Notes: generated by a model not told the origin, from the letters alone. A stretch of 64,000 nucleotides of DNA from CAVZBW01 sp963778465 (GCA_963778465.1 CAVZUK010000004.1:62001-126000), one strand, 5' to 3'; counted from the stretch's first letter, positions 53,727 to 63,278 are shown. Numbers and translations: made by a program.

Positions 53727-55108
53727 GGCGGCGAGGGCGGCTCGCCGGCGTCGATACCGGTGTGCACGGCGCGGAGGAATTGCAGCGTGAAGCGGGTTCC
53801 CTCCGATGGCTCGGAGGTGACCGAGATCGAGCCGCCCTGCGCCCCGACCAGGGTGTCGACGATGGCCAGGCCGATGCCGCTTCCCGCCACGCGTCCGGCC
53901 TCCTTGCCCCGCCAGAAGCGCTCGAAGACATGGGGGAGCTCGTCGGGGGGGATGCCCGTGCCGGTGTCGGCCACCTCCAGCGAGGCGACGTCCGCCCCGG
54001 CCGTCACCGTGACCATGACCCTGCCCCCTCGCTCGGTGAACTTGAGCGCGTTGGTGAGCAGGTTGTGGAGCACCTGGGTGGCACGATCGGGGTCGGCGAG
54101 GGCCGGCGCCGGTTCGAGGTGGGCATCGAGGTGGACCCCGGCGATCTCGTAGGAGGGTCGGATCACCTCGAGGGCGCGAGCGGAGACCTCTGCGAGGTCG
54201 ACCGGGCGCAGGTGCACGCGCAGGACCCCGGCCTCGGCCGAGGCGAGCGTGTCGAGGTCTTCGACGATCCGGGTGAGACGGAGCACCTCTTCGTGGAGAG
54301 AGGAGAGGTTCTCCTTCGAGGCCACCACCATCTCGTCGGCCAGCGACTCCGAGCTCACCTGGAGGATGGCGAGCGGGGTGCGCAGCTCGTGCGCGACGTC
54401 GGCCACCACGGCCCGGCGCAGGTCCTCCTGGCGGGCGATGGTGTCGGCCATCTTGTCGAAGGCCGTGGCGAGCTCGGCCAGCTCCCCGCTGCCGCGCTGG
54501 GTTCCCACCCGTATGGTCCGGTCGCCCTCGTCCATGGCCCGGACCGCCTCGGTCAGGGCCGCCACGGGTCGGGTGATCCAACGAGACAGGAAGATGGCCA
54601 CCCCGAGCGCGAGCAGCGCCCCGAGAGCCGCTCCGGCGGCCACCGTCCGCACCAGCGCGTTGCTGAGATGGGTCTCCGCCGTCGGCAGGGTGGCACCGTA
54701 GAAGTGGACGATGGTCGTGCCCACCCGGCTGCCGTCGGACACCACCGAGTACACGCGCAGCGGACCGTGGGGGACCGGCGGTGGAGCGCCGTCGATGGTC
54801 GGCACGGTCACGTCGTTCCCCGAGGCGTCGAGGACCGTCACCGTTGCCCCGCTGTTCGCCGCCAGCGTCGCCGCGGCGTGGAGGTGTGCCGACTCCCACG
54901 AGCCGCTGGCCCGGTAGGCGTCGGCGACGGCGGCCGCGGTCGCGGTCGCGGCCTGTTCCTGCTCCTGGCGGGCGAGCTGGCTGACGTCGCCGCGAGCGGC
55001 GAGCAGCGTCAGGGCGGCCAGGACGCCGACCGCGCCGACGGCAACGGCGATGGTGGCCAGCGCCAGGCGGACGCCGATGAGCCCGAGCAGGCGCCGCAGG
55101 TCAGCCAT
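53621..55108 (-). CDS. Sensor histidine kinase
   Basis: 495 residues: membrane helix 1 (ALATIAVAVGAVGVLAALTLL), extracytoplasmic sensor of about 110 residues, helix 2 (AGAALGALLALGVAIFLS), HAMP, H-box DVAHELRTPLAIL, N-box LLTNALKF, G-boxes DTGTGIPP and GSGIGLAIV. The Ser/Pro-rich last 45 residues come from the stretch antisense to the channel gene. The start overlaps the response regulator stop by 8 nt. Signal unknown. Confidence 0.9.
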   Translation of the reverse strand: MADLRRLLGLIGVRLALATIAVAVGAVGVLAALTLLAARGDVSQLARQEQEQAATATAAAVADAYRASGSWESAHLHAAATLAANSGATVTVLDASGNDVTVPTIDGAPPPVPHGPLRVYSVVSDGSRVGTTIVHFYGATLPTAETHLSNALVRTVAAGAALGALLALGVAIFLSRWITRPVAALTEAVRAMDEGDRTIRVGTQRGSGELAELATAFDKMADTIARQEDLRRAVVADVAHELRTPLAILQVSSESLADEMVVASKENLSSLHEEVLRLTRIVEDLDTLASAEAGVLRVHLRPVDLAEVSARALEVIRPSYEIAGVHLDAHLEPAPALADPDRATQVLHNLLTNALKFTERGGRVMVTVTAGADVASLEVADTGTGIPPDELPHVFERFWRGKEAGRVAGSGIGLAIVDTLVGAQGGSISVTSEPSEGTRFTLQFLRAVHTGIDAGEPPSPPQSTSREPDPSVSSPWSVDEAFASWSRWSTRSSSS

Positions 55109-55799
55109 CGCGTGCGAGCCCGAGCCGGTAGCCGCCCTTGAGCACCGTGAGCACGATCCGGGGTTGGCGCGGGTCGTCCTCGATCTTGTGGCGCAGGTTC
55201 TTGATGTGGGAGTCGACGGTCCGTTCGTATCCTTCGAACTCGTAGCCGCGGACTCGGTTGATCAACTCCGAGCGTGCGTAGACCCGACCGGGGATCTGGG
55301 CGAGCGAGGTGAGGAGCCCCCACTCCGTCGGGGTCAACTCGACGAGCTGGCCGCGGACGAAGACCTCGCGGCGTGCCTCGTCGACGACGAGCTCACCGTC
55401 GCCGAAGCTCGGCCGGGTGGAGGAGACTTCGCCGCCACGGCCGCGCCGCAAGATGGCCTGCACGCGCAGGATGAGTTCGCGGAGGCTGAAGGGCTTGGTC
55501 AGGTAGTCGTCCGCACCCGCCTCGAATCCCCGGATCCTGTCCTCCTGGGCCGTCTTGGCGGTGAGCATCAGGATGGCCATGTCCGAGAACCGACGGACGT
55601 CGAGCGCGACCTCTTCACCCGGGACGTCGGGGAGTCGGAGATCGAGCACCATCAGCTCGGGCGTGGCGCTCCGGGCGAGGTTGATGGCCTCCGCGCCGGA
55701 GGCTGCCGTCAGCACCACGTAGCCCGCGCGTTGGAGATGAGAGCGCAACAGCTCGCGAAGCTTCAGCTCGTCCTCGACCACGAGCACGGTGGCCGCCAT
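55101..55799 (-). CDS. OmpR-family response regulator
   Basis: 232 residues with a complete receiver: acidic pair VVEDE, phospho-acceptor LMVLDLRLPD, Thr in LTAKT, Lys in TKPF, and a winged helix with LTPTEWGLLTSLA and HIKNLRHKIEDD. In contrast to the two regulators around the pst genes it is canonical and has its kinase directly downstream. The ATG at 55797-55799 has GGAGGGTGCC upstream. Confidence 0.92.
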   Translation of the reverse strand: MAATVLVVEDELKLRELLRSHLQRAGYVVLTAASGAEAINLARSATPELMVLDLRLPDVPGEEVALDVRRFSDMAILMLTAKTAQEDRIRGFEAGADDYLTKPFSLRELILRVQAILRRGRGGEVSSTRPSFGDGELVVDEARREVFVRGQLVELTPTEWGLLTSLAQIPGRVYARSELINRVRGYEFEGYERTVDSHIKNLRHKIEDDPRQPRIVLTVLKGGYRLGLARDG

Positions 55800-55916
55800 G
55801 GCACCCTCCTATGTCCGCTCGAATCCGTGCCGGGGGCGATCCCCGCCCATGGCCCGATGCGAACCCCCAATATGTGTGCTGGACGCTCGCACCAGCGTAC
55901 GGCGCGAGGATGGGGC

Positions 55917-56915
55917 ATGCGTGCTTGGCAAGTCGACGCGCCCGGGCCGATCGACCAGCATCCGCTCGCGTTGGTCGACCGCCCCGAGCCGAGTCCGGAC
56001 GGCGACGAGGTCCTGGTGCAGGTCGAGGCGTGCGGGGTGTGCCGCACCGATCTCCACGTGAGCGAGGGTGACCTCCCGGTCCACCGTCCACACGTCGTGC
56101 CCGGTCACGAGGTGGTCGGTCGGGTGAGGGGCCTGGGACCGGGTGCACGGCGCCTAGCGGTGGGGGATCGGGTGGGCGTCGCGTGGCTCGCCTCGACCTG
56201 CGGCACGTGCCGATTCTGCCGGCGGGGCGACGAGAACCTGTGCCTGCGCGCCACGTTCACCGGCTGGGATCGGGACGGCGGGTACGCGGAGTGGATCGTG
56301 GCCCGGGAGGGCTTCGTGTACCGGCTCCCCGAGGACCTGGACGCGCTGCAGGCGGCCCCCCTCCTGTGCGCCGGCATCATCGGGTATCGGGCCTACAAGC
56401 TGACGAACCTGCGGCCGGGCGGTCGGCTCGGCATCTACGGGTTTGGCGGCTCCGCCCACCTGACCGCCCAGATCGCCCGCGCGCAGGGCGCCGAGCTCTA
56501 CGTCGCCACCCGGTCCGAGGAGGCGCAGAAGCTGGCCGAGACCCTTGGTGCGGTGTGGGTCGGCGAGGCGGACGCCATGCCCCCCGAGCCCCTGGACGCC
56601 GCGATCATGTTCGCGCCGGTGGGCACGCTGGTCCCTCCGGCCTTGGCCGCCCTCGACCGCGGCGGCGTGCTCAGCATCGCGGGGATCCACCTGAGCGACA
56701 TTCCGACGCTCAACTACCAGGAGCACCTCTTCCAAGAGCGCGTCGTCCGCAGCGTCACTGCGAACACCCGCCAGGACGGCGAGGAGCTCCTGCGGCTGGC
56801 GCACCGCCTGGGCGTGCGGGCCACGACCACCCCCTACCCGTTGGAGCGGGCCGATCGGGCGCTGAGCGACCTGGCCCACGATCGGGTCAACGGGGCGGCG
56901 GTGCTCCAGGTGTAG
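55917..56915 (+). CDS. Zinc-dependent alcohol dehydrogenase family protein
   Basis: 332 residues, medium-chain dehydrogenase fold. Catalytic zinc ligands in ACGVCRTDLH and GHEVVG; structural zinc cysteines in STCGTCRFCRRGDENLC. The cofactor site GIYGFGGSAHL replaces the usual GxGxxG third Gly context. No neighbours in an operon; substrate may be a primary alcohol or aldehyde. The ATG 55917 has GAGGATGGGG upstream. Confidence 0.9.
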   Translation: MRAWQVDAPGPIDQHPLALVDRPEPSPDGDEVLVQVEACGVCRTDLHVSEGDLPVHRPHVVPGHEVVGRVRGLGPGARRLAVGDRVGVAWLASTCGTCRFCRRGDENLCLRATFTGWDRDGGYAEWIVAREGFVYRLPEDLDALQAAPLLCAGIIGYRAYKLTNLRPGGRLGIYGFGGSAHLTAQIARAQGAELYVATRSEEAQKLAETLGAVWVGEADAMPPEPLDAAIMFAPVGTLVPPALAALDRGGVLSIAGIHLSDIPTLNYQEHLFQERVVRSVTANTRQDGEELLRLAHRLGVRATTTPYPLERADRALSDLAHDRVNGAAVLQV

Positions 56916-56974
56916 CGCTCGCTGCATTCGACCTCGGAGACCTTTGCTGCCCGGCTGATAAGCTCACCCCTCCG

Positions 56975-57047
56975 GGGCCGTTGGCGCAGTTGGTAGCGCA
57001 CTTGCATGACGCGCAAGGGGTCAGAGGTTCGAGTCCTCTACGGCCCA
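56975..57047 (+). tRNA. tRNA-Val (GAC)
   Basis: 73 nt: acceptor GGGCCGT pairs with ACGGCCC, D-stem GCGC/GCGC, anticodon stem CTTGC/GCAAG with loop ATGACGC (anticodon GAC), T-arm AGAGG-TTCGAGT-CCTCT, discriminator A. CCA not encoded. A degenerate copy of the 3' half lies at 60.63 kb. Confidence 0.93.
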
Positions 57048-57048
57048 C
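57005..57048 (+). repeat. Direct repeat, tRNA end (candidate attL)
   Basis: The tRNA-Val 3' half from CATGACGCGCAA to the final CCCAC; repeated at 60629-60671 with three substitutions and one G missing. Confidence 0.55.
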
Positions 57049-57166
57049 GGCACCGACCAGGAGATTCGTACCGGGGACTTAAGACGGCCACCGAAATTAT
57101 CGGTCGTAGGGAGCCATCTTGGGTCGGCGTTTGTTGGCGACCGGAGGGACAGAGGAGGCCGCAAGC

Positions 57167-59575
57167 ATGAGCGATGTCGATCGCAACCATCTCCCGATCC
57201 GGCGGCCGCCCTTCTCGGGCACGATCTCCAGAACGCTCGAGGGCTCAACGCCCGATTGGGACCTCATCAGCCACCCAACCCCGCCCGAGGGCGCCCCCAA
57301 CGTGCTTCTGGTCCTGATCGACGATGCAGGGTTCGGAAATCCCAGCACGTTCGGCGGCCCCATCCAGACGCCCAACTTCACCCGGATGGCCGACGGAGGG
57401 CTGCGGTTCAACCGGTTCCATGTCACTGCTTTGTGCTCGCCCACCCGCGCCTCCCTGCTCACCGGGCGGAACAACCATGCGGTTGGCTTCGGTTCCATTG
57501 GTGAGTTCGCCGGCGGCTTCCCCGGGTACTCGGCGATCCTGCCCCGAGACTGCGCGCCGCTTCCCCGGATCCTCCGGGACAACGGCTACAGCACGGCCAT
57601 CTTCGGGAAGTGGCACCTCACACCCGACGGCCAACAGGGACCGGCCGGACCGTTCGACCGCTGGCCGAACGGCTGGGGCTTCGAGTACTTCTATGGAATC
57701 TTGGGCGGGGGATCGAGTCAGTGGGATCCGTGCCTGGCCGAGAACCAGAAGATCATTGGCACCCCGGACGACTTCTATAACCCCGACAACCCCTACTACT
57801 TCCCCAATGCGATGGCCGATCGGACCATCGAGTGGCTGCATGCTGTCCGCGCTCAGGACGCCCGCAAACCGTTCTTCGCCTACTACTCCACTGGTTGCAG
57901 CCACGCCCCCCACCACGTCGCCAATGAGTGGGCCGACAAGTACAAGGGCCAGTTCGACCAGGGGTGGGACACGCTGCGTGAGGAAACATTCGCCCGACAG
58001 AAGGAGCTCGGGGTGATCCCGGTCGACGCGGTGCTGACCCCACGGAACGAAGCCTTCCCTGCATGGAACGACGTCCCCTCGCACCTCAAGCCGTTCTACG
58101 TCCGCCAGATGGAGGTCTACGCCGGGTTCTCCGAGAACGCCGACCACAACGTGGGTCGGGTGATCGACGCCATCGAGGATCTTGGTGAGCTCGACAACAC
58201 CCTCATCGTGTGGATCTGGGGGGACAACGGCGCCAGCATGGAGGGGTCGATCACCGGCTCTTTCAACGAGCTGACGATGCAGAACGGCATCCCGCTGACC
58301 GAAGAGATGCAGCTCCAGCTGGTCGAAAGCTACGGCGGCCTCGACCAGTGGGGTTCTTCGGTAATGGATCCCCACTACTCGGCGGCCTGGGCGTGGGCCG
58401 GTGCCACCCCGTTCCAGTGGGGCAAGCAGGTGGGCTCGCATCTCGGTGGGACCCGCAACCCGCTGGTCGTGCACTGGCCCCACCGCATCACGGATGCCGG
58501 CGCCGTGCGCTCGCAGTTCGCCCACGTCATCGATGTGGCCCCCACGATCCTCGACGTGGCCGGCATCCCACAGCCCGAATCGGTCGACGGCATCCAGCAA
58601 GAGCCCATGCACGGCACGCCCTTTGCGGCGTCGTTAGCCGACGGTGGTGCCCCGGAGCACCGCACGCAGCAGTACTTCGAGACCCTCGGGAACCGGGGGA
58701 TGTACAAGGACGGCTGGTGGCTGGCGGTGAAGACCGAGCGCATTCCGTGGCAGCTCACTCCCGAGGCTCTCAGCCCGTACGCGCCTGGCGTCTGGGACCC
58801 CGACGCCGACCCCACGGAGCTGTACTACCTGCCGGACGACTTCTCGCAGGCGAAGGACCTCGCCGCCGACCATCCCGAAAAGGTCCGGGAGCTCAAGGAC
58901 CTGTTCTGGGAGGAGGCCGAGCGCTACAACGTGTTGCCGCTCCTGGCGCCGCTGTCGGCGTTCTTCGGCTTTGTGCCTCCGATCCCGGAGCAGACGACCT
59001 TCGCGTTCCGGGGCGACGTCCAGAACGTCATGCCCGGCATGATCCCGAGGATCTACAACCGCTCGTACACGATCACCGTCGACTTGGTGGTGCCTGAGGA
59101 GGGTGCTGAAGGGGTGATCGTCGCCGAGGCCGACCACCTCGGAGGGTTCACCCTGTACGTGCAAGACGGCAAGCTTACCCACACGTACTCGATGATGGGC
59201 GTCTTCGTTTACACGCAGGCTGCCGAACAGGACCTCCCTCCCGGTGACGTCACGGCGCGGATGGAGTTTGTAGCCGACGGGGCGAAGCCGGCGACCGGAG
59301 GCGACGTGACCCTATTCGTGAACGACGAACAGGTCGGCAAGGGGCGGATGGACTTCACGGTGCCCATTCGTTTCTCCGGCTACGCCGGTATGGACATCGG
59401 TCGCGATAACGGTGGCGTCGTTGATCGGGCGTACGAGGACAAGAAGCCCTTTCCGTTCACCGGCACGGTCAAGAAGGTGGTGTTCGATATCACTCCGCAC
59501 ATCGCTGATGAGGACGAACTCGATGTGCACACTGCCGAGCAACACGGTCGGACGGCTCACGCTCTGTCGGAATAA
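57167..59575 (+). CDS. Arylsulfatase (type I sulfatase, formylglycine-dependent)
   Basis: 802 residues. Opening PNVLLVLIDDAGFGNPSTFG provides metal-binding Asp residues; the sulfatase signature LCSPTRASLLTGRN carries the Cys that is converted to formylglycine; GKWHLTP and a later GDNGAS are also in place. A C-terminal beta-sandwich of about 200 residues follows, as in the large arylsulfatases of this family. No signal peptide is seen. GAGGAGG precedes the ATG. It is the first gene inside the interval bounded by the tRNA-Val repeats; no sulfatase-maturating enzyme is in the window. Confidence 0.92.
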   Translation: MSDVDRNHLPIRRPPFSGTISRTLEGSTPDWDLISHPTPPEGAPNVLLVLIDDAGFGNPSTFGGPIQTPNFTRMADGGLRFNRFHVTALCSPTRASLLTGRNNHAVGFGSIGEFAGGFPGYSAILPRDCAPLPRILRDNGYSTAIFGKWHLTPDGQQGPAGPFDRWPNGWGFEYFYGILGGGSSQWDPCLAENQKIIGTPDDFYNPDNPYYFPNAMADRTIEWLHAVRAQDARKPFFAYYSTGCSHAPHHVANEWADKYKGQFDQGWDTLREETFARQKELGVIPVDAVLTPRNEAFPAWNDVPSHLKPFYVRQMEVYAGFSENADHNVGRVIDAIEDLGELDNTLIVWIWGDNGASMEGSITGSFNELTMQNGIPLTEEMQLQLVESYGGLDQWGSSVMDPHYSAAWAWAGATPFQWGKQVGSHLGGTRNPLVVHWPHRITDAGAVRSQFAHVIDVAPTILDVAGIPQPESVDGIQQEPMHGTPFAASLADGGAPEHRTQQYFETLGNRGMYKDGWWLAVKTERIPWQLTPEALSPYAPGVWDPDADPTELYYLPDDFSQAKDLAADHPEKVRELKDLFWEEAERYNVLPLLAPLSAFFGFVPPIPEQTTFAFRGDVQNVMPGMIPRIYNRSYTITVDLVVPEEGAEGVIVAEADHLGGFTLYVQDGKLTHTYSMMGVFVYTQAAEQDLPPGDVTARMEFVADGAKPATGGDVTLFVNDEQVGKGRMDFTVPIRFSGYAGMDIGRDNGGVVDRAYEDKKPFPFTGTVKKVVFDITPHIADEDELDVHTAEQHGRTAHALSE

Positions 59576-60056
59576 TCGGCCCGGCGAACCACACGGTCTT
59601 TTGACGACGTCGCTATTTCTGCTGATCGCCCGCCGGAATGTCGCCAAGCAAGCGAATACTCGGGATGTGCGCGCTTGGAGAGCTGTCCCATAACGCGTGC
59701 GCCCATTGCGGCCGAGGGATGCCCTGAGGAGTCACCCAGAACGGGTACCCGGAAGATCCGCGCCGACGGGCCGAGTAGCCGGGCGGACGAAGTTCGGTTA
59801 TCCCTCCGGGCGCCGGGTCGTCTCAGCCCCCGGTTTGCCATGCTGCGCTCCGACCGGTCGCCTCGGAACGGACGGTCGTGATAATCGTGTAATCGGGAAC
59901 CGAGAACGTAACGCAGGCGACCCGCGAGCCGCCAGGTGGGACTGCGTACTGCCCCCAATAGAAGTCTGAGCACTCCACGAAGGGGCTGGCGACCGCGGAG
60001 TAGCTCGCCGGAAGCGCGGCCGCGCACGCCACATTGACTGCGCGGATCAGCTCGAG
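59576..60056. other. Stretch with at most a remnant gene
   Basis: 481 nt. One minus-strand frame (59823-60053) reads ASPFVECSDFYWGQYAVPPG and VACVTFSVPDYTIITTV with real-protein character, but a stop lies directly before it and no proper start exists. Nothing else is seen. Confidence 0.35.
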
Positions 60057-60461
60057 CTATGGACCGACTACGGCCTCAACGATCGACTCAACTGCGTCGA
60101 AGGGCGCACGCAGCGCACCCTCGAGGTGGTGCCGCTCGGACAGAAAGCCCGGTGAGTTGTAACTCACTGATACCGCTCCGGTCCTGTCCTCCCAAACCAA
60201 CACCTTGAGCGGGATATCTAACGCAGCAAGCGGCGCCGCCACCATCACCGCCGCGCCGACGGCCGGCTTCCCAAACATGACGAGTTTCGAGTCGGGCATG
60301 TGGACACCAGCTCGTTCGGCTACGCCGCTGTGATCGATGACGTTGAACACGGTGAAGCCCCGATTCGCGATAACGCTCCTCAGTCCGTCGATCGTCTGTG
60401 CGACGGACTTGCTACTGGGTTTGGTGATGACCCCGTCCGAAGATTGCGTGCTGTCTAGCAT
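60057..60461 (-). CDS. DUF302-domain protein
   Basis: 134 residues. VAQTIDGLRSVIANRGFTVFN, the HSGVAERAG segment, LVMFGKPAVGAAVM and PLKVLVWEDRTGAVSVSY are the conserved parts of the DUF302 fold. No membrane part. Biochemical role unknown; members are often found with stress or sulfur genes. GGAGCCCTG precedes the ATG at 60459-60461. Lies within the tRNA-Val repeat interval. Confidence 0.88.
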   Translation of the reverse strand: MLDSTQSSDGVITKPSSKSVAQTIDGLRSVIANRGFTVFNVIDHSGVAERAGVHMPDSKLVMFGKPAVGAAVMVAAPLAALDIPLKVLVWEDRTGAVSVSYNSPGFLSERHHLEGALRAPFDAVESIVEAVVGP

Positions 60462-60628
60462 CAGGGCTCCTGTGTTCCCTCACGGCTTTCGTTCGTGTGC
60501 ATGATTCTTGCTCGCGGCCTCGCCACCTTGCCAGCGCGCACATAGCCCTCGGCGCTGCGCCCGCGTTCGAACTGTCGGGGGCAGCTAGACGCTGTCCATA
60601 GCCGACTCCTGCCGATGGTTCGGCATGA

Positions 60629-60671
60629 CATGACGCGCAAGGGTCAGAGCTTCGATTCCTCTACAGCCCAC
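60629..60671 (+). repeat. Direct repeat, degenerate tRNA-Val 3' copy (candidate attR)
   Basis: CATGACGCGCAAGGGTCAGA continues as GCTTCGATTCCTCTACAGCC and CAC, a near copy of tRNA-Val 57005-57048. It cannot form a tRNA and looks like the distal attachment site of a former insertion. Confidence 0.55.
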
Positions 60672-60749
60672 TCGCCGGATGAGCCTGGTTCCAGCAGCCG
60701 AACGCCGCCTTGCAAGCTGAACCGTCCGATGACCTAGTCTCGCCATCCG

Positions 60750-61109
60750 ATGACCAAAGGCAATGCGAATGCCCCGATCAATCTGTCGAGTTCGTCACCT
60801 GTTGCCCAGGAGGCCGCAGCGGTCGCTCGGGAGATCTTGGGCAGTCAGGCCGCCATCCAGACTGATCCCAAGCTGAAGCCCGCGTGGGAAGCGTCGATCA
60901 GGGACGCCATCGCTCGTGCGCAAACCATCCAGGACCCACGTGCCCGAGCCGAGTGGCTGGGATGCCTCATTGCGTCGATGAGCTCGCTGGCCGTCCTGGC
61001 CTCCTACGGCACCTCCCAGACATTGGCGATTCCCCTGGAAGATGCGGTGCGAGCGGTCATCCGGACCGCCGTCGAGAGGAATTTCACCTTCGGATCACCG
61101 TCGGTCTGA
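60750..61109 (+). CDS. Hypothetical protein
   Basis: 119 residues, mainly helical: PVAQEAAAVAREILGSQAAI, DARAEWLG-like EWLGCLIASMSSLAVLASY and DAVRAVIRTAVERNF. No family recognised. The ATG is 9 nt after a -10-like TAGTCT, with TTGCAA 19 bp further up, so the transcript may be nearly leaderless. It lies just beyond the distal tRNA-Val repeat and its stop region overlaps the convergent membrane-protein gene. Confidence 0.5.
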   Translation: MTKGNANAPINLSSSSPVAQEAAAVAREILGSQAAIQTDPKLKPAWEASIRDAIARAQTIQDPRARAEWLGCLIASMSSLAVLASYGTSQTLAIPLEDAVRAVIRTAVERNFTFGSPSV

Positions 61110-61343
61110 GTAGTGCGTCGGCGGCCGCGTGCTACCTGGCGGCGGTGGGATCACCTCGACGTCCGGCTGGCGCCGATGCCCGATGGCCGAGACGCCCTTC
61201 ACCAACAGGGCCACCAAGAACACCACCGCGGCGACCATCGCTGCGAAGAGCAGGGCCAGCAGGTAGAAGAACCCGAGAACGATGGTGCCAAAGAGGCCGA
61301 CGGAGACGCCCGTTCGTCGACCGGTTCGCATGTAGACCCTCAT
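61095..61343 (-). CDS. Small membrane protein
   Basis: 82 residues: basic start RVYMRTGRRTG, one long or two short membrane helices (FGTIVLGFFYLLALLFAAM and AAVVFLVALLVKG), and a proline-rich soluble tail (VIPPPPGSTRPP). GGGAGG lies 4 nt before the ATG at 61341-61343. The 3' end overlaps the convergent 119-residue gene by 15 nt. Unknown function. Confidence 0.55.
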   Translation of the reverse strand: MRVYMRTGRRTGVSVGLFGTIVLGFFYLLALLFAAMVAAVVFLVALLVKGVSAIGHRRQPDVEVIPPPPGSTRPPTHYSDRR

Positions 61344-61649
61344 CGCGCCTCCCGAGAGGAGCCTATTGGCGAGTCCCGTGCGGCGGACGCCCTCCGCCCG
61401 CAGATGGCTATGCCCGTGAGCGTGGGGTTCGGCGGCAACCGGACCCACCCCCCTCGACCGTCAACCGAACGATCTCCTGATGGCGCTCGACCGCAACGCG
61501 CTGTCGACGTGGTCTCCTTGGCCCGCGAACCTTTACTCCGCTATCAAGTAGGGCGCTGGCCGATCCGACCAGAGGATACTGAGCGGGAACGGTTTCTCGC
61601 CGACCGGAGGCTCCGACGAATGAACGAAAGAGGCGCCGGAGGGAACGAG
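61344..61649. other. Divergent promoter region
   Basis: 306 nt between the small membrane protein and the 163-residue gene. No gene is seen; in-frame alternative ATG starts for the right-hand gene occur at 61620. Confidence 0.4.
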
Positions 61650-62141
61650 ATGCAGAGACCCAGGAAAGGTGACTCGATGAGCGACAGCGAAACGGCGCCA
61701 GCGTCTGAGGAGTGGGAGCAGGGCCAGCAGAGGGGCGATGTCCTATTGGCGTACGTCGTGGACATGTTGAACCGGGTCGGTGACGCCTTGGAACCTGGCC
61801 AGGACGTCTCGACGGGAATTTCGTTGGTCGTCTCCGGTCGAACGATTGCCGGCGAGCTCGTCAACGCTCAAGCCTGGTTGGACGAGGAGGCGGCCAGCTT
61901 CCGGGCAGCAGGCGAGGAGGCCGGTGAGCTGGCTCGGGTGATCACCGAGAGCTTGGCCAGAGGTGTGGACACGGTACGCACGGGCTATGAGCCGGAGTCC
62001 AATAGGCCCGTGGGATTCGTGCACCTGCGGAACGTCACGGTCTTCGATGCCGGCAACGAATTGCGGTCGAATCTGATGCGGGTTCGGATCGAGAGCGTCG
62101 ATGCCTGGACGATGGGCCGGTGGGAACGCTTGCCAGGGTGA
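61650..62141 (+). CDS. Hypothetical protein with GvpU-like core
   Basis: 163 residues. The middle (LLAYVVDMLNRVGDALEPGQ, GISLVVSGRTIAGELVNAQ) faintly resembles the ITLxVxGxxVSGxLI core of gas-vesicle accessory protein GvpU, but no gas vesicle genes are in the window. The C-terminal part reads GFVHLRNVTVFDAGN. ATG 61650 has GGAGGG 6 nt upstream; ATG 61677 is also possible. Function not assigned. Confidence 0.5.
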   Translation: MQRPRKGDSMSDSETAPASEEWEQGQQRGDVLLAYVVDMLNRVGDALEPGQDVSTGISLVVSGRTIAGELVNAQAWLDEEAASFRAAGEEAGELARVITESLARGVDTVRTGYEPESNRPVGFVHLRNVTVFDAGNELRSNLMRVRIESVDAWTMGRWERLPG

Positions 62142-62165
62142 AATGCGTTCCGTGACCGGCAGGCC

Positions 62166-63278
62166 TCAAGGGGCGACGGCGGTGATGTCGGCCATGCCGG
62201 TGGGGTTGTGGCGGCCGACGGTGCCGTGTTCGAAGATCCCGTAGCCGGTCTGGCCCTCGCAGGTTGCCCGGGCCAGGTGGTCGAGACCGCCCCAGGGGAG
62301 CTTGGCCTGGACGGTCGGGTCGGTGTGGTCGAAGGTCACGACGCGCCGCCAGCTGTCGCCCATCCAGCGTCCGTGGTTCCACTCCGGGTCGTTGCCGTAC
62401 CCGCAGCCGAGGTGGAGGGGGATGGCGGTGAGGCACTCGATGTCGACCTCGAGCGACTTGCGGTCGACCGTCTTCAGATGCAGCGTCGCTCCCTCCGGGT
62501 AGCGGGAGCCCGGGCGGTAGCGGATGTCGATCTCGGGCCAGCCCAGCTGCTCGACCTTGCGACCGGACGCGGACGGCCAGAAGCGCACGGCGTAGTTGAG
62601 GGTGCGGAACCCGTCGGGGTCCTCGTCGACCATGAAATGGACGCCGAAATCCTCGAACTCGAGCGGTACCCAGATCCACCAGATCCCCGGCTCCGCGTTT
62701 GACGGGCGACCGGCGGGGTCGGGCTCACCCACCGGCCGGATGCCCCACGACCGGTCCCGGGTTGCGGTCCAGCGTTGCGGTGTCACCGCAATCGTCTGGC
62801 CGTCGACCCTGAGCTCGCCCTCCCACGTCCCGAGCTGGGCGAAGCGGCAGCCATCCAGTAGGACCTTCCCCGTCGGGCCCGCGTACCTGACGTGCTGTGG
62901 CTCGCGCTGAGGGTCGTACTCGGAGACGAACCACAGGTCGAACCCGACCTCGTCGTCGTCGCTCGTGAGATGGAGGCGCCGAAAGGGCTCGACGACCTCG
63001 AGCCGGTACGGTCCCACCTGCTGCAGGAGCTTGTCGCTCGGCCGGATCCCCGACGTCTGCAGCGACCACTGTCGGTCACCTCGCCTCACGGACATGAAGG
63101 CGTCGATGATGCCGGCGTTGGGGTACACGCCGAGTCCGGTGATGAAGAAGGTCTCCGCCTCGTGATCCTGGCCCTGGTAGATGCAGCGGTCGTAGACGTT
63201 GCGATCGCTCGTGGCGACGTACGCCATCGACATCGGAACCTGATGGATGGGGTGCTCGTCGAGCGGGTCGAGCTGCAT
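62166..63278 (-). CDS. CrtC/AttH-like (lipocalin-type barrel) protein of unknown function
   Basis: 370 residues, strand-rich throughout. Motifs include GQDHEAETFFITGLGVYPN, VGFDLWFVSEYDP and RDRSWGIRPVG; the D-x-SWG element is shared with hydroxyneurosporene-synthase/AttH-like proteins. It may bind or hydrate a hydrophobic ligand, but no substrate can be named. GAGGAGG precedes the ATG at 63276-63278. Lies 86 nt downstream of the TetR gene on the same strand. Confidence 0.65.
   Translation of the reverse strand: MQLDPLDEHPIHQVPMSMAYVATSDRNVYDRCIYQGQDHEAETFFITGLGVYPNAGIIDAFMSVRRGDRQWSLQTSGIRPSDKLLQQVGPYRLEVVEPFRRLHLTSDDDEVGFDLWFVSEYDPQREPQHVRYAGPTGKVLLDGCRFAQLGTWEGELRVDGQTIAVTPQRWTATRDRSWGIRPVGEPDPAGRPSNAEPGIWWIWVPLEFEDFGVHFMVDEDPDGFRTLNYAVRFWPSASGRKVEQLGWPEIDIRYRPGSRYPEGATLHLKTVDRKSLEVDIECLTAIPLHLGCGYGNDPEWNHGRWMGDSWRRVVTFDHTDPTVQAKLPWGGLDHLARATCEGQTGYGIFEHGTVGRHNPTGMADITAVAP

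Noticed and set aside
60564..60571. GTTCGAAC as a further LexA site
   Set aside because: Lacks the 4-nt spacing of CGAAC-N4-GTTCG and is not near a promoter or gene start.
60750..61109. Assigning the 119-residue protein to the sulfatase island
   Set aside because: It starts beyond the distal tRNA-Val repeat, so it lies outside the proposed interval.
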